This document shows, piece by piece, positions 19,918 through 29,127 of a stretch of DNA of 56,342 nucleotides; the stretch's first letter is position 1; each line of letters begins with the position of its first letter. The notes beneath the pieces were generated by a model. That model worked only from the letters and a program-made list of their open reading frames with translations. It was not told where the DNA came from and searched no databases. The translations under genes were made by a program, and so were the position numbers. Source of the stretch: Pseudobdellovibrionaceae bacterium (GTDB lineage Bacteria; Bdellovibrionota; Bdellovibrionia; Bdellovibrionales; UBA1609); NCBI GenBank assembly GCA_947444305.1, contig CANEZP010000021.1:1-56342 (forward strand). The letters are read 5' to 3'.

Positions 19918-20676
19918 CTACCGTACGGAGTGGAATAATCTTTTCCAGCGAATTTCTAGAGGATTGCATAGAAATGTCAGCACAGGCAACGTGCTTTCAC
20001 AGCTCAGCCAGACGAACGAGGCGCGGCCGATCAAGTAGTCCCTAGGCACGAACCGGCGTTCCTCGGTCCAGGCGCGGCTATCTTGTGAATTGTCGCGATT
20101 GTCCCCGAGCACGAGGTACTGCGCCGGCGGAACCGTTACGGGACCAAACGTGCCCGAGCCCCCGCCGTCTTTGCGCAACAACACGGAATAATTTTGATCG
20201 CTGAGCCGCTCTTCCCAATGCACGTAAAGTGAACGGCCACCCGCATCCGCGTCGCCGGGGAAGTCTCCGTCGCGCAAACCGTTCCATTCTTCTTTCAAGC
20301 CTTGCGGAATTGTTTTTTCGATCAATTTTTCATTTACGTAAAGATGGCCGTTTTCAAAAAGGATGCGGTCGCCCGGCAATCCGACCACCCGCTTAATGTA
20401 GTATTTGTCTTTATCGGCGGGGTACTTGAAAACGACGACTTCCCCGCGCCGGGGGTGCGTCCACTGCACGAACCACCGCTCGCTGAAGGGCGCCCGCACT
20501 CCGTATAAAATTTTATTAACAAAGATGTGATCATTAACCAGAAGGGTCGGCAGCATGCTGGTGCTCGGGATGACGTAGGCTTCGAAAAAAGCCCAGCGCA
20601 CGAAAAGCGCCAGGATAATCGCAACGACGAACGAACCGGGTCCTTCGGTCCAGAATCTACGGCCGAAAACTTTCAC
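19918..20676 (-). CDS. lepB: signal peptidase I paralogue 1
   Basis: This is a 252-aa signal peptidase I. The N-terminal membrane helix is at ~14-32, the nucleophile is in VIPSTSMLPT (Ser40), the general base in YIKRVVGLPGD (Lys95), and GDNRDNSQDSRAW is intact. It starts with GTG 20676, overlapping the lepA stop by 1 nt, with AAGGTGG well placed upstream. The lepA-lepB order is classical in Proteobacteria, so this copy is the best candidate for the ancestral housekeeping enzyme. Confidence 0.95.
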   Translation of the reverse strand: MKVFGRRFWTEGPGSFVVAIILALFVRWAFFEAYVIPSTSMLPTLLVNDHIFVNKILYGVRAPFSERWFVQWTHPRRGEVVVFKYPADKDKYYIKRVVGLPGDRILFENGHLYVNEKLIEKTIPQGLKEEWNGLRDGDFPGDADAGGRSLYVHWEERLSDQNYSVLLRKDGGGSGTFGPVTVPPAQYLVLGDNRDNSQDSRAWTEERRFVPRDYLIGRASFVWLSCESTLPVLTFLCNPLEIRWKRLFHSVR

Positions 20677-22475
20677 TAATCGTCCACCTTAAGGATCGCC
20701 AGGAAAGCTTCCTGCGGAACATCGACGGAGCCGACCGACTTCATCCGCTTCTTACCCTCTTTTTGCCGCTCGAGCAGTTTACGTTTACGCGAGATATCGC
20801 CGCCGTAGCACTTGGCGGTCACGTCTTTGCGAAGAGCGCCTTGAGTTTCGCGCGCGACGATCTTCGCGCCGATGGCCGCTTGGATATTCACTTGGTATTG
20901 TTGCCGCGGAATGAGTTCTTTTAATTTCGAAGCGAGCTTCTGCCCCATGTGTTGGGCTTTCGATCTATGCACCATGATCGACAGCGCATCGAGCGGCTCG
21001 GTATTAATCAAAATGTCCAACTTGACGAGATCACCGGGCTCGAAGCCGATCAGTTCGTATTCCATCGAAGCGTAGCCCTTCGAGATGGACTTCAATTTGT
21101 CGTAGAAGTCCGTCACCATTTCGTTCATCGGCAACTTGTAGACGATGATAACTTTGGTGTCGGTGATGTATTCCATCTTGATCTGAATGCCGCGACGGTC
21201 TTCGCAAAGTTTGAGCAAGCCACCGATGTATTCGGAAGGCGTGTGTAGGCTTAACTTCACGTACGGTTCGAGCAGCGTCTCGATTTGCGTGGGATCGGGC
21301 ATGTCGGCGGGGTTTTCGAGCGTAAGCTCGGTCCCGTCCGTCTTCACTACTTTGTAGACCACGGTCGGTGCCGTGGTGATCAAATTCAGGTTGAACTCAC
21401 GCTCGAGACGCTCTTGCACGATTTCCATGTGCAGCAGCCCGAGGAATCCGCAACGGAAACCGAAACCCAAGGCGGCCGATGATTCCGGCTCGTAGGAAAG
21501 CGAAGAATCGTTCAGGACGAGCTTTTCGAGCGACTCTCGCAAATCTTCGAAGTCTTGCGCCTCAACCGGGAAAATGCCGGCGAAAACCATGGGCGTGATC
21601 TTTTGGAAACCGGCGAGCGCTTCCGTCGCGGGTTTTTTCGCGCTGGTGACGGTGTCGCCGACTTTTACGTCGCGGATGTTTTTCATCCCGCAGATGACGA
21701 AACCCACTTCACCGGCTTCGAGCGTTTCGAAGTTTTTCGCGAAAGGAGTGAATACGCCGAGTTTAAGAATTTCGTAATCGGTATCGGTAGCCATGAACTT
21801 GATGCGCTCACCGACTTTGAGAACGCCGTCCATCACGCGGACCAACGTCACTACGCCTTGGTAGGGATCAAACCAGGAATCAAAAATCAAAGCGCGCAAA
21901 GTTGCCGAACGGTCGGCGACGGGAGGCGGAACTTTCGCCACGACGGCTTCGAGGATCTCCTCGATGCCGATCATTTGTTTGGCGCTGGCCAAAATCGCTT
22001 GGCTGGCGTCGATGCCGATACCGTCTTCGATTTGTTTTCTGACACCTTCGGGATCGGCGGCGGGAAGATCGATTTTATTTAAGACGGGAATAATCTCGAG
22101 ATTACCTTCTAGCGCAAGGTACACGTTCGCGAGCGTTTGCGCTTCGACGCCTTGGGCGGCGTCGACGACGAGGATCGCGCCTTCGCACGCGGCGAGTGAG
22201 CGCGAAACTTCGTAAGAAAAATCCACGTGCCCGGGGGTATCGATCAGATTTAGTTGATAAGTTTTGCCGTCTTTTGCGGGGTACATAAGGCGCACGGTCT
22301 GCGCTTTGATGGTGATTCCTCGCTCACGCTCGAGATCCATGTTGTCGAGAAACTGGGCCTTCTTCTCACGTTCGCTCACCGTTTGCGTATATTGCATGAG
22401 GCAATCGGCCAGCGTGCTTTTGCCGTGGTCGATATGCGCGATGATGGAGAAGTTACGGATTAGATCGGGACTCAT
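20676..22475 (-). CDS. lepA: elongation factor 4 (LepA)
   Basis: LepA is a ribosome-associated translational GTPase related to EF-G. The 599-aa length is exact for the family. G1 is [11 protein letters not shown]2 lies in [13 protein letters not shown]3 is DTPGH and G4 is NKID. Domains II and III, the EF-G-V-like domain and the LepA-specific C-terminal domain ([26 protein letters not shown]) follow in order. It lies between gmhA (6-bp gap) and lepB1 (1-nt overlap). Confidence 0.98.
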   Translation of the reverse strand: MSPDLIRNFSIIAHIDHGKSTLADCLMQYTQTVSEREKKAQFLDNMDLERERGITIKAQTVRLMYPAKDGKTYQLNLIDTPGHVDFSYEVSRSLAACEGAILVVDAAQGVEAQTLANVYLALEGNLEIIPVLNKIDLPAADPEGVRKQIEDGIGIDASQAILASAKQMIGIEEILEAVVAKVPPPVADRSATLRALIFDSWFDPYQGVVTLVRVMDGVLKVGERIKFMATDTDYEILKLGVFTPFAKNFETLEAGEVGFVICGMKNIRDVKVGDTVTSAKKPATEALAGFQKITPMVFAGIFPVEAQDFEDLRESLEKLVLNDSSLSYEPESSAALGFGFRCGFLGLLHMEIVQERLEREFNLNLITTAPTVVYKVVKTDGTELTLENPADMPDPTQIETLLEPYVKLSLHTPSEYIGGLLKLCEDRRGIQIKMEYITDTKVIIVYKLPMNEMVTDFYDKLKSISKGYASMEYELIGFEPGDLVKLDILINTEPLDALSIMVHRSKAQHMGQKLASKLKELIPRQQYQVNIQAAIGAKIVARETQGALRKDVTAKCYGGDISRKRKLLERQKEGKKRMKSVGSVDVPQEAFLAILKVDD

Positions 22476-22481
22476 GGCCGG

Positions 22482-23075
22482 CTACCTATAATTTTCGGGG
22501 AAGATTTCCCGTTCGAGCACTTCGATAACGATGTGAATTAATTTGATGTGCAGTTCTTGAATGCGGTCCGAGCTTGAACCGGGCACGACGATCGGTAAAT
22601 CCGCTAAGCCTTTGAGCTGACCGCCGTCACGCCCGAGGAGCGCCACGGTTTTCATGCCTTTAGCTTTCGCGGCTTCGAACGCACGGATTACGTTTTTTGA
22701 ATTGCCCGACGTGCTTAGGCCGACCAGCAGATCGCCCGGGCGGCCGAGGCCATCCACTTGGCGAGCGAAAATATGCTCAAAACCGTAATCGTTCGAGACG
22801 CAAGTGACGTGACTCGCGTCGCCCAACGCGAGAGCGCCAAGTGCGCGCCGGTCTTTGCGGTAGCGGCCGGTCAGTTCTTCCGCGAAGTGCATGGCATCGC
22901 AGTGACTGCCGCCATTGCCGCAGGTGAAAAGGTTGCCGCCGTTTTTCATCGTCGCGATCAGAAGATCGGAAAACTGCGTGCAGATTTCGATCGTCTTGGG
23001 ATCATCGAGAAACTGGCCCAAAGTTTTTTGGGCCTCGCTTAAGCTTGTTTGCCAAATTTCCGAACCGCGCGCCAA
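22482..23075 (-). CDS. gmhA: sedoheptulose-7-phosphate isomerase
   Basis: GmhA converts sedoheptulose 7-phosphate to D-glycero-D-manno-heptose 7-phosphate, the first step of ADP-heptose synthesis for the LPS core. The 197-aa SIS-domain protein has GNGGSHCDAMHFAEELTGRY and GLSTSGNSKNV, as in GmhA (the related DiaA is less likely given the conserved active-site His and Glu). The start appears to be TTG 23075, almost touching the metK stop. No other heptose genes lie in the window. Confidence 0.92.
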   Translation of the reverse strand: MARGSEIWQTSLSEAQKTLGQFLDDPKTIEICTQFSDLLIATMKNGGNLFTCGNGGSHCDAMHFAEELTGRYRKDRRALGALALGDASHVTCVSNDYGFEHIFARQVDGLGRPGDLLVGLSTSGNSKNVIRAFEAAKAKGMKTVALLGRDGGQLKGLADLPIVVPGSSSDRIQELHIKLIHIVIEVLEREIFPENYR

Positions 23076-23077
23076 TT

Positions 23078-24238
23078 TTACATCCGCTTCAAAGTGTTGA
23101 CCGCGTCTTTCAACGCTTCAACTTTGTCTGTTTTTTCCCAAGTGAGTTCGGGCACCGAACGGCCGAAATGTCCGTAGTTCGTCGTCTTACGGAATTTTGG
23201 CTTGAGAAGGTCGAATTGTTCGATGATCGCGGCCGGCTTCAAATTCCAGATTTTACCGACGGCTTTCGCCAAAACTTCGCCCCCCACTTGGCTGGTACCA
23301 TAGTCGTTAACCATGATGCTTACGGGCTCGGCCACGCCGATCGCGTACGCCAACTGGATCAAACATTTTTGGGCGAGACCCGCGGCCACGATATTTTTAG
23401 CCACGTGCCGGGCCGCGTACGCCGCCGAACGATCGACCTTCGAGGGATCTTTACCCGAGAAAGCACCGCCGCCGTGCGCGCCGTGACCGCCGTAGGTGTC
23501 GACGATAATTTTGCGACCCGTGAGCCCGGCGTCACCGTGCGGGCCACCGACCACGAAGCGACCCGTGGGATTGATGTGGAACTTGGTGTCCTTATCGATC
23601 CATTTTGCGGGGATGTGTTTTTTAACGAGGTCATCGATGATGTATTCTTTGATTTGCGCTTGGGTCGCGTCTTCCGTGTGTTGGGTCGAAAGAACGATCG
23701 TGTCGATCCGCGCCGCCTTACCGTCTTTGTACTCGATCGTGACTTGGCTTTTTGAATCGGGACGGAGGAAATTGACGTCTTTTCTTTTGCGGGCGCCGCT
23801 AAGCTCAACCAGCAACTTATGCGAAAGCGCGATGGTCGCGGGCATGAACTCGGGCGTTTCATCGTTGGCGTAACCAAACATGATGCCCTGATCGCCGGCG
23901 CCTTGCTCTTTCGAATCGACGCCCATCGCGATGTCGGCGCTTTGTTTACCGAGACCGACGAGAACGGCCGAAGATTTGTAGTCGAAACCCATATCGGAGC
24001 CGTCGTAGCCGACGTCCTTGATCACTTCGCGAACGACTTGCTGATAGTCGACCACGCCTTTGGAGGTAATCTCGCCGGCAAGCACCGTGAAGCCGGTCGA
24101 AACCATAGTCTCACACGCAACGCGCGAACGAGGATCTTGCGCCAAAAAGGCATCGAGAATCGCGTCGCTGATTTGATCGGCTAATTTGTCGGGATGACCT
24201 TCGGAAACAGACTCGCTAGTGAATAGATAATTGAGCAC
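23078..24238 (-). CDS. metK: S-adenosylmethionine synthetase
   Basis: MetK makes SAM from methionine and ATP. The 386-aa protein has [19 protein letters not shown] at the N terminus, the hexapeptide region [12 protein letters not shown], and the P-loop-like [19 protein letters not shown]. It starts with GTG 24238, preceded by AAGG at 24249-24246. A promoter with an operator-like inverted repeat sits directly upstream. The predicted leader is only ~25 nt, leaving no room for a SAM riboswitch on that transcript. It heads the long run leading to carB. Confidence 0.98.
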   Translation of the reverse strand: MLNYLFTSESVSEGHPDKLADQISDAILDAFLAQDPRSRVACETMVSTGFTVLAGEITSKGVVDYQQVVREVIKDVGYDGSDMGFDYKSSAVLVGLGKQSADIAMGVDSKEQGAGDQGIMFGYANDETPEFMPATIALSHKLLVELSGARKRKDVNFLRPDSKSQVTIEYKDGKAARIDTIVLSTQHTEDATQAQIKEYIIDDLVKKHIPAKWIDKDTKFHINPTGRFVVGGPHGDAGLTGRKIIVDTYGGHGAHGGGAFSGKDPSKVDRSAAYAARHVAKNIVAAGLAQKCLIQLAYAIGVAEPVSIMVNDYGTSQVGGEVLAKAVGKIWNLKPAAIIEQFDLLKPKFRKTTNYGHFGRSVPELTWEKTDKVEALKDAVNTLKRM

Positions 24239-24263
24239 AGTTTGACCTTTTTTAAGAATGAAT

Positions 24264-24298
24264 CCCCGGATTTAACCGGGGACTGACTCCAGGGTCAA
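24264..24298 (-). promoter_or_regulatory. metK promoter with an inverted repeat around the -10
   Basis: On the minus strand TTGACC (24298-24293) is followed by 17 nt and TTAAAT (24275-24270). The -10 forms exactly the 6-nt centre of a perfect inverted repeat CCCCGG-TTAAAT-CCGGGG (24281-24264). This reads either as an operator overlapping the promoter or as a terminator-like hairpin for the upstream hpf transcript. It lacks a U-run, which favours the operator reading. Confidence 0.5.
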
Positions 24299-24338
24299 CT
24301 GACTTTGTGCGGCGCCGTGGGTTGCGGCGGCAATCGCG

Positions 24339-24638
24339 CTAAGCGCTTCCTTTGTGAGCCTGAACTTTGGATTTTTTCTTCGCGAGTTGCTTGGCGATTT
24401 TTGCGATCGCCTGATCAACTCCGGCGAAAAAATCTCCGGCATCGGCGTGCGCGTGCATCTCGATATCCTCGCCACGTACGTGAATATCCACGCGCTTCAC
24501 CGTCTTCTCGATCGTGAAGGTGAACTCAGCTCGAACAGGCTTCATCTCAAACTTTTCGAGCTTATCGATATGATCCGCCACGTAAGCGGTCAGTTCATCG
24601 GAATGCGGCAAATGTCGGAATTTAAAATCTATACGCAT
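24339..24638 (-). CDS. hpf: ribosome hibernation promoting factor (short HPF/RaiA family)
   Basis: This 99-aa protein binds the 30S decoding region in stationary phase. It shows the family pattern: N-terminal beta strand MRIDFKFRHLP, helix with LTAYVADHIDKLEKF, strands RAEFTFTIEKTVKRVDIHVRGEDIEMHA, and a second helix DFFAGVDQAIAKIAKQLAKKKSK. It lacks the C-terminal dimerisation domain of long HPF. An hpf gene normally sits directly after rpoN; here about 1.1 kb with a transposase gene intervenes, so its expression must now come from within that gap. Confidence 0.92.
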   Translation of the reverse strand: MRIDFKFRHLPHSDELTAYVADHIDKLEKFEMKPVRAEFTFTIEKTVKRVDIHVRGEDIEMHAHADAGDFFAGVDQAIAKIAKQLAKKKSKVQAHKGSA

Positions 24639-25131
24639 ACAGACTTATCGGCCGCACTTTTCCCACTTTTTAGCGCCACGGGCCCGTTTCTCAATTCTTG
24701 TCGAATGGACGTCTCATTATCGTTTTAGACCAGCACCCTGAATGAGCTTCGTGTCATGCCGGGTCAAATTTTGGTGGCTCCTTCTTCCGTCCCTAAAATT
24801 AAATCCTTCCAATGACCACACCCGATCCGCCCGGAAGGCGGATCGGCCGCACTCTCAAGGACGGAAAATTCACGCTCCGTCCGGATGGGCGCCTCAACGA
24901 CGAAAACTTTGCCCAACCAAGATTTAAATTTGACGTGTTTCCCAGATATCGAGCGAGTCGGTAAAAGCAAATCAAAATACGAAACACTCCCCGCCCCTCA
25001 CGACGATAAAACGGCGCCGGGCGAAGCCTCTGGGTAATCTAGAAGACACGTCAGCACCCAATGATAAACTTGGACTCGCAAAGAGAAATCAGGAAAACTT
25101 TGAGTTATAAAACCGGTGGTAGTCTTCGCTC
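24639..25131. other. 493-bp region without a clear gene, upstream of the transposase
   Basis: No convincing gene is visible. The region contains a perfect 10-bp stem hairpin (24822-24846: CCGATCCGCC, loop CGGAA, GGCGGATCGG) resembling a REP-type palindrome, a GC-rich patch near 25013-25023 and AT-rich flanks. It must hold the promoters of hpf (minus) and of the transposase (plus), but no strong sigma-70 site was recognised. It is probably part of the inserted transposase module. Confidence 0.5.
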
Positions 25132-25644
25132 ATGAAACAGCAGCAACTCTTCTTCGAGAAAAATAGAAAACAGTTTGGTGGATCGCTTTTGGTTGGGCAG
25201 CGTAAAGAGCGGCGGCCGCTGAGCTCGAAGCATCCCGTTCATTTGATTTTGAAGGCGACGAATTCGTTCTCGCTGCTGAAGAACAAGCAATTGGTGGAGC
25301 AGATCATCGTGAAGTATTCTCAGAAAATGGGCGTACGGATTTATGAGCGCGCCGTGCATGCGGATCATATTCATTTGGCCGTGTTGATGAAACGTGAAGT
25401 GTACGTGCGCTGGATTCGTGCGGTGACTTCGGTGTTGGCGCAGCGACTGACCGGATTGAAGTGGAAGCTTCGCCCGTTCACGCGGGTTGCCGGCTGGGGC
25501 CGGGAGTTTGTGAGGCTCAAGAACTATATTTTAGGGAATCAGCGCGAAGGAAACTTTATGGCCGACGCTCACACTCGCGTTGAAAAGTTCCTGGAAGAGA
25601 ACGTCGGATCGTATTTTACCAGGCCCGGTCAGCCCCCACCGTAA
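25132..25644 (+). CDS. IS200/REP-associated (Y1, HUH) transposase
   Basis: This 170-aa single-strand transposase of the Y1 family fits a RAYT-type enzyme better than a full IS200/IS605 element. It has the metal-binding HUH motif HIH (residues 79-81, in VHADHIHLAVL) and a candidate catalytic tyrosine, Tyr132 (LKNYILGNQ). The conserved N-terminal RPLSSKHPVHLIL also fits RAYTs. It is on the plus strand among minus-strand genes, between rpoN and hpf. GC-rich hairpins overlap and follow its 3' end. No second gene (tnpB) and no terminal target duplication were seen, as expected for a domesticated RAYT. It looks intact. Confidence 0.85.
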   Translation: MKQQQLFFEKNRKQFGGSLLVGQRKERRPLSSKHPVHLILKATNSFSLLKNKQLVEQIIVKYSQKMGVRIYERAVHADHIHLAVLMKREVYVRWIRAVTSVLAQRLTGLKWKLRPFTRVAGWGREFVRLKNYILGNQREGNFMADAHTRVEKFLEENVGSYFTRPGQPPP

Positions 25645-25725
25645 ACAAACGGTGGGCGATCAATCCAGGCAAGGCAAACCCGGCGGCGAAAGCGCCGCCC
25701 TTGAGTCGGCGCCAGTGACGCCGGC
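25635..25725. repeat. cluster of three REP-like hairpins after the transposase
   Basis: Three palindromes lie in 91 bp. The first is CCCACCGT-AAACAA-ACGGTGGG (25635-25656), overlapping the transposase stop. The second is GGCGGCG-AAAG-CGCCGCC (25682-25699). The third is GTCGGCG-CCAGTGA-CGCCGGC (25705-25725, one G-T pair). Stacked GC-rich hairpins beside a RAYT gene fit a REP/BIME arrangement. They could also serve as a terminator between the convergent transposase and rpoN genes. Confidence 0.6.
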
Positions 25726-25733
25726 ACAGAACA

Positions 25734-27182
25734 CTAAAACATTTTCTTACGTTTAGACGACGGTAAGATGCGCAGCATGTCCCGGTATTTGGCGACGGTG
25801 CGGCGGGCGATTTGGATGCCGTCTTTTTTCAAAAGCTCGACGATTTTTTGATCGCTCAACGGGTTCTTGTCGTCCTCGTCGCTGACCAAGTGTTTGATCT
25901 TGAGTTTGACCGATTCGGAAGCCAATGAGTCGCCATCGGTTTTCGAAATACCGGAGTTGAAAAAGTATTTCAGTTCAAAAATCCCGCGCGGCGTGTGCAC
26001 GTATTTGTTCGTGGTCACGCGCGAGACGGTGGATTCGTGCATCCCGATGTCGTTCGCGATATCACGCAAGATCATCGGCTTGATGAAGCCAGGGCCTTTT
26101 TCGAAAAAATCTTGCTGATGCTTTACGATCGACTCGGTCACTTTGTAGATCGTACGCTGGCGTTGGTGGATGGATTTGATCAGCCACACGGCCGAGCGCA
26201 GTTTGTCTTGGATATAGTTTTGCGCCGTTTCGCCGCCGCCTTCGGACTGCGTTTTGTCGCCCTTCAAGATATTCTTGTACAAGTTAGAGATACGCAGGCG
26301 GGGTAAGCCGTCTTCGTTCAACGCGACCATGTACTCTTCACCGACTTTGTACACGTACACGTCGGGGGTCACGAACTGCGTGTCCTGCGGCATGTAGGCA
26401 CGGCCCGGCTTGGGGTCCATCGAGTAAATCGTTTTGCACATCTCAACGACGTCTTCCATCGGGATGTTCATGGCCTTAGCGATGCCGCCGTAGTTCTTCT
26501 TTTCGAGATCTTTGATGTGTTCATTGATCAATTTCACCAAATCGTTGGTGTCTTCTTCGAGGTGCTTCGCTTGGATGAGCAAACATTCTTTTAAGTCACG
26601 GGCGCCGACGCCGGCGGGATCGAACTCCTGCAGGAACGGAAGCATCTCGGTGACCTCGATGAGATCAACTTCTTCTTCCTTTGCGATTTCTTCCATGGGG
26701 GTCTTTACGTAACCGTCGTCGTCGACGTACGAGATGAGAACCGCCATCAAAGCTTGCTCTTCTTCGTTGAAGCCGCCGAGTCCGAGCTGCCACATTAAGT
26801 GATCATGGAGCGAAGTCGTCGTCGAAATCAGATTTTCGTAGTTCATGATCTCGTCTGAACCACCCACCGTGCCTTGCGGCGGTTTGTAGTTCGTGTCGAG
26901 ATAGTTTTCCCATTCGAATTCTTCTTGGGCACGAGGATCGCTGGCCGCGACCGCCTCTTGGCTGTCGGGGGTCGATTCGCTTTTTTCGACTTCGGTTTTC
27001 GCGGGCTCGTCGACGGTAGAGTCTTCGAACTCTTCGAGTACGGGATTCTCGTCGAGTTCTTTGCGGATCGCACCCTCAAGCTCGAGACGTGAAAGCTGCA
27101 AGAGCTTGATCGCTTGTTGCAATTGCGGCGTCATCCGCAATTGTTGCGACAACTTCAAACTGGTTTTGAGCTGCATAGCCAT
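25734..27182 (-). CDS. rpoN: RNA polymerase sigma-54 factor
   Basis: RpoN directs RNA polymerase to -24/-12 promoters and needs AAA+ activators such as the one at 47525. The 482-aa protein has the glutamine/leucine-rich region I (TSLKLSQQLRMTPQLQQAIKLLQLSRLELE), an acidic region II (~45-100), the core-binding domain, the HTH (ESTVSRVTTNKYVHTPRGIFELKYFF) and the RpoN box ARRTVAKYRDML near residue 463. It lies 28 bp after lptB, as in many Proteobacteria. It is separated from hpf by the transposase module. Confidence 0.98.
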   Translation of the reverse strand: MAMQLKTSLKLSQQLRMTPQLQQAIKLLQLSRLELEGAIRKELDENPVLEEFEDSTVDEPAKTEVEKSESTPDSQEAVAASDPRAQEEFEWENYLDTNYKPPQGTVGGSDEIMNYENLISTTTSLHDHLMWQLGLGGFNEEEQALMAVLISYVDDDGYVKTPMEEIAKEEEVDLIEVTEMLPFLQEFDPAGVGARDLKECLLIQAKHLEEDTNDLVKLINEHIKDLEKKNYGGIAKAMNIPMEDVVEMCKTIYSMDPKPGRAYMPQDTQFVTPDVYVYKVGEEYMVALNEDGLPRLRISNLYKNILKGDKTQSEGGGETAQNYIQDKLRSAVWLIKSIHQRQRTIYKVTESIVKHQQDFFEKGPGFIKPMILRDIANDIGMHESTVSRVTTNKYVHTPRGIFELKYFFNSGISKTDGDSLASESVKLKIKHLVSDEDDKNPLSDQKIVELLKKDGIQIARRTVAKYRDMLRILPSSKRKKMF

Positions 27183-27210
27183 CGTTACCGTCCCCTTACT
27201 TTATACGAAA

Positions 27211-27933
27211 TCAAAGCCTAAAATTCTCACCGAGATAGAACTTGCGAGCGATGGGGGAAGACGCGATCTCGTCGGCCGTTCCCTCAACCTCAATGTGACC
27301 GTCTTTCAAAATGTGCGCGCGGTCACAGATTCCTAAAGTTTCGCGCACGTTGTGATCGGTGATCAATACGCCGATCCCCTTGGCTTTCAATTTTCGTACG
27401 ATTTCTTGAATATCACCGACGGCGATCGGATCGATCCCGGCGAAAGGCTCATCGAGTAACAAAAATTTCGGATCGCCCGCGAGTGAACGTGCGATCTCGA
27501 CACGCCGGCGTTCACCGCCCGAGAGTGCGTAACCGTAACTGTCGCGAATATGCTGAATGTGAAACTCTTCGAGTAAAGATTCAAGACGCTCGGAACGTTC
27601 GGCCCCGGTGAGATCTTGGGCATCAAGCGCGACTTGGATATTTTCGGCAACCGAGAGCCTGCGAAAGATGCTCGGCTCCTGGGGCAAGTAGCTGAGGCCC
27701 GCGCGTGCGCGTTTGAACATAGGAAGCTGAGCCAGCGGATTGCCGTCGAGGTCAACCTCGCCCCCGTCGGGTACAAGCAGGCCTACGACCATGTAGAACG
27801 AAGTCGTTTTGCCGGCGCCGTTAGGGCCGAGAAGTCCAACGACCTGGCCGCTCTCGACCTCGAACGAAACGTCGCGCACGACCTGGCGTGATTTAAACTT
27901 TTTGCTGATGTTCTTAATGACCAGACGGCTCAA
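27211..27933 (-). CDS. lptB: LPS export ABC transporter ATPase LptB
   Basis: LptB powers extraction of LPS from the inner membrane with LptF/LptG and hands it to LptC/LptA. The 240-aa protein has Walker [10 protein letters not shown] (36-44), Q-loop [13 protein letters not shown], signature [13 protein letters not shown], Walker [13 protein letters not shown] and switch TDHNVRETL. The spacing and the FRRLSV element are LptB-specific. It overlaps the lptC/A stop by 4 nt and is followed by rpoN, the classic lpt-rpoN linkage. Confidence 0.97.
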   Translation of the reverse strand: MSRLVIKNISKKFKSRQVVRDVSFEVESGQVVGLLGPNGAGKTTSFYMVVGLLVPDGGEVDLDGNPLAQLPMFKRARAGLSYLPQEPSIFRRLSVAENIQVALDAQDLTGAERSERLESLLEEFHIQHIRDSYGYALSGGERRRVEIARSLAGDPKFLLLDEPFAGIDPIAVGDIQEIVRKLKAKGIGVLITDHNVRETLGICDRAHILKDGHIEVEGTADEIASSPIARKFYLGENFRL

Positions 27934-28934
27934 TTGGGTTTCTCCAGACGTTTCTCGTCCACTTTAGCGCGCGCACGCTGCACTTGCACGCGCTTGCCGC
28001 CGTCGAGGAACACGATTTCTTCGCCACGTAACTCATCGTTATTTTGCACCACGCGGGGGTTGCCGCGAAACACGAAACGGTTCGTGTCAAAATCGACACG
28101 TACGTTCTGTGCCGTGGCCCATTTGTCTTGATCACTGACCCGGGCGCCGCCGCTGAACTGCACGGACTTTACGATGTCTTTTTTAGAATCGTAAATGAAC
28201 TGCGCTTCGGGACCGGTAATGCGCATCGAATCCATATCGAGGACGACGTCACCGGTAAACTTCGCGGTCCGGTCTTTTGCGGAAAATAGCGAGCGGTGAC
28301 TTTTGATCAAGGCTTTGCGGCCGTTGTCTAAAGCCTTCTCGGCACGGACGTCGCGCTTCACTTCCATCGAACCTTTGTCGAGGAAAGCTTCCATCCCGGA
28401 GCCCGTTAACTTAAGGGCGTGTCCCTGGGCATCTTTCGGCCCGATCATTTCGACGCGTGAATCGGCATTGATACGGCGGATTTTAGAATCATAATCCATG
28501 GCGGGAGTTTTGAACGTGTAGCCGTTGCTCGAACGGATAACGACGTCGCCCTCAACGCGCATATTTTTTGATTTTACCTGCACGTTGCCTTTTTTTCCCG
28601 TCACGTTGAAGGTTACTCCGTTATCAGAAAAGAAAACTGCGCGTACCGCATCGAGTTCGAGAACTTCGTTACCCTTGGAACTTGCCGCCTGATTTGCCCA
28701 AAGCTCCCACTCTTTTTGGCCTTCGTGCGTTTCGATCATGTGCATGTCTTTTAGACTTTGATCGACGCCGCTGTTACCTGCCCCTTTATTTACTTCGGGA
28801 GCAGGAATCGGAGCCGCGCGGGAAGCTTCGCCGGCGGTTGAATCGCGAATTTGACTTGGCGCGATCAACACAACCTGAATCAGGATGAGAAGCAGAGCTA
28901 AGCTCAGCGCAATCTGTACGAAACGATTCCTCAT
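27930..28934 (-). CDS. LptC-LptA-like LPS transport protein (apparent fusion), 334 aa
   Basis: A single-pass inner-membrane protein (helix ~8-27) is followed by an LptC-like jellyroll (~60-190: [56 protein letters not shown]) and then an LptA/OstA-like repeat region (~195-325: [44 protein letters not shown]). Canonical LptC and LptA are separate proteins of about 190 aa each, so the length and order suggest the periplasmic bridge is fused to its membrane anchor. Coupling to lptB by a 4-nt overlap supports the role. The exact domain boundary is estimated. Confidence 0.82.
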   Translation of the reverse strand: MRNRFVQIALSLALLLILIQVVLIAPSQIRDSTAGEASRAAPIPAPEVNKGAGNSGVDQSLKDMHMIETHEGQKEWELWANQAASSKGNEVLELDAVRAVFFSDNGVTFNVTGKKGNVQVKSKNMRVEGDVVIRSSNGYTFKTPAMDYDSKIRRINADSRVEMIGPKDAQGHALKLTGSGMEAFLDKGSMEVKRDVRAEKALDNGRKALIKSHRSLFSAKDRTAKFTGDVVLDMDSMRITGPEAQFIYDSKKDIVKSVQFSGGARVSDQDKWATAQNVRVDFDTNRFVFRGNPRVVQNNDELRGEEIVFLDGGKRVQVQRARAKVDEKRLEKPN

Positions 28935-29004
28935 CTAAGTTGCCATCTTCGGTTTGCCGAAATCCTTGCCCGATCGTTTATTTTAACATGGACCGAAAGC
29001 TATT

Positions 29005-29020
29005 TAGCACAGTTTTTGCT
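29005..29020 (+). promoter_or_regulatory. weak sigma-54-like site upstream of the GYF-PilZ gene
   Basis: TAGCAC-N5-TTGCT has the -24/-12 spacing of a sigma-54 promoter, but one G of the -24 GG is replaced by A. It lies about 110 bp before the start codon in a 193-bp divergent region. A sigma-54 gene lies nearby, but the site is a near match only. The same bases form a small palindrome (TAGCA...TGCTA) that could be an operator. Confidence 0.25.
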
Positions 29021-29127
29021 AACAATTCCAGGAAATGATCTTATTTTGAGTCATAACCCCGAGTGCTTTCCCCGTCGTTCGTTCGTCCTTTACTTAAGGC
29101 GAGGCTTGGGAAATCCGATACGATGTT

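Noticed and set aside
24239-24338. SAM riboswitch upstream of metK
   Set aside because: The gap is 100 bp, the predicted leader is about 25 nt, and no multi-stem SAM aptamer core was seen; only one hairpin is present.
24812-24964. 50-codon plus-strand frame starting at ATG 24812 in the hpf-transposase gap
   Set aside because: The composition is protein-like, but there is no ribosome site, a stop lies just upstream, and a perfect 10-bp palindrome lies inside it, which fits a REP-type element better.
25132-25644. Full IS200/IS605 insertion sequence with tnpB and defined ends
   Set aside because: Only the Y1 transposase is present; no tnpB and no flanking direct repeats were found, so a RAYT-type single gene is the safer call.
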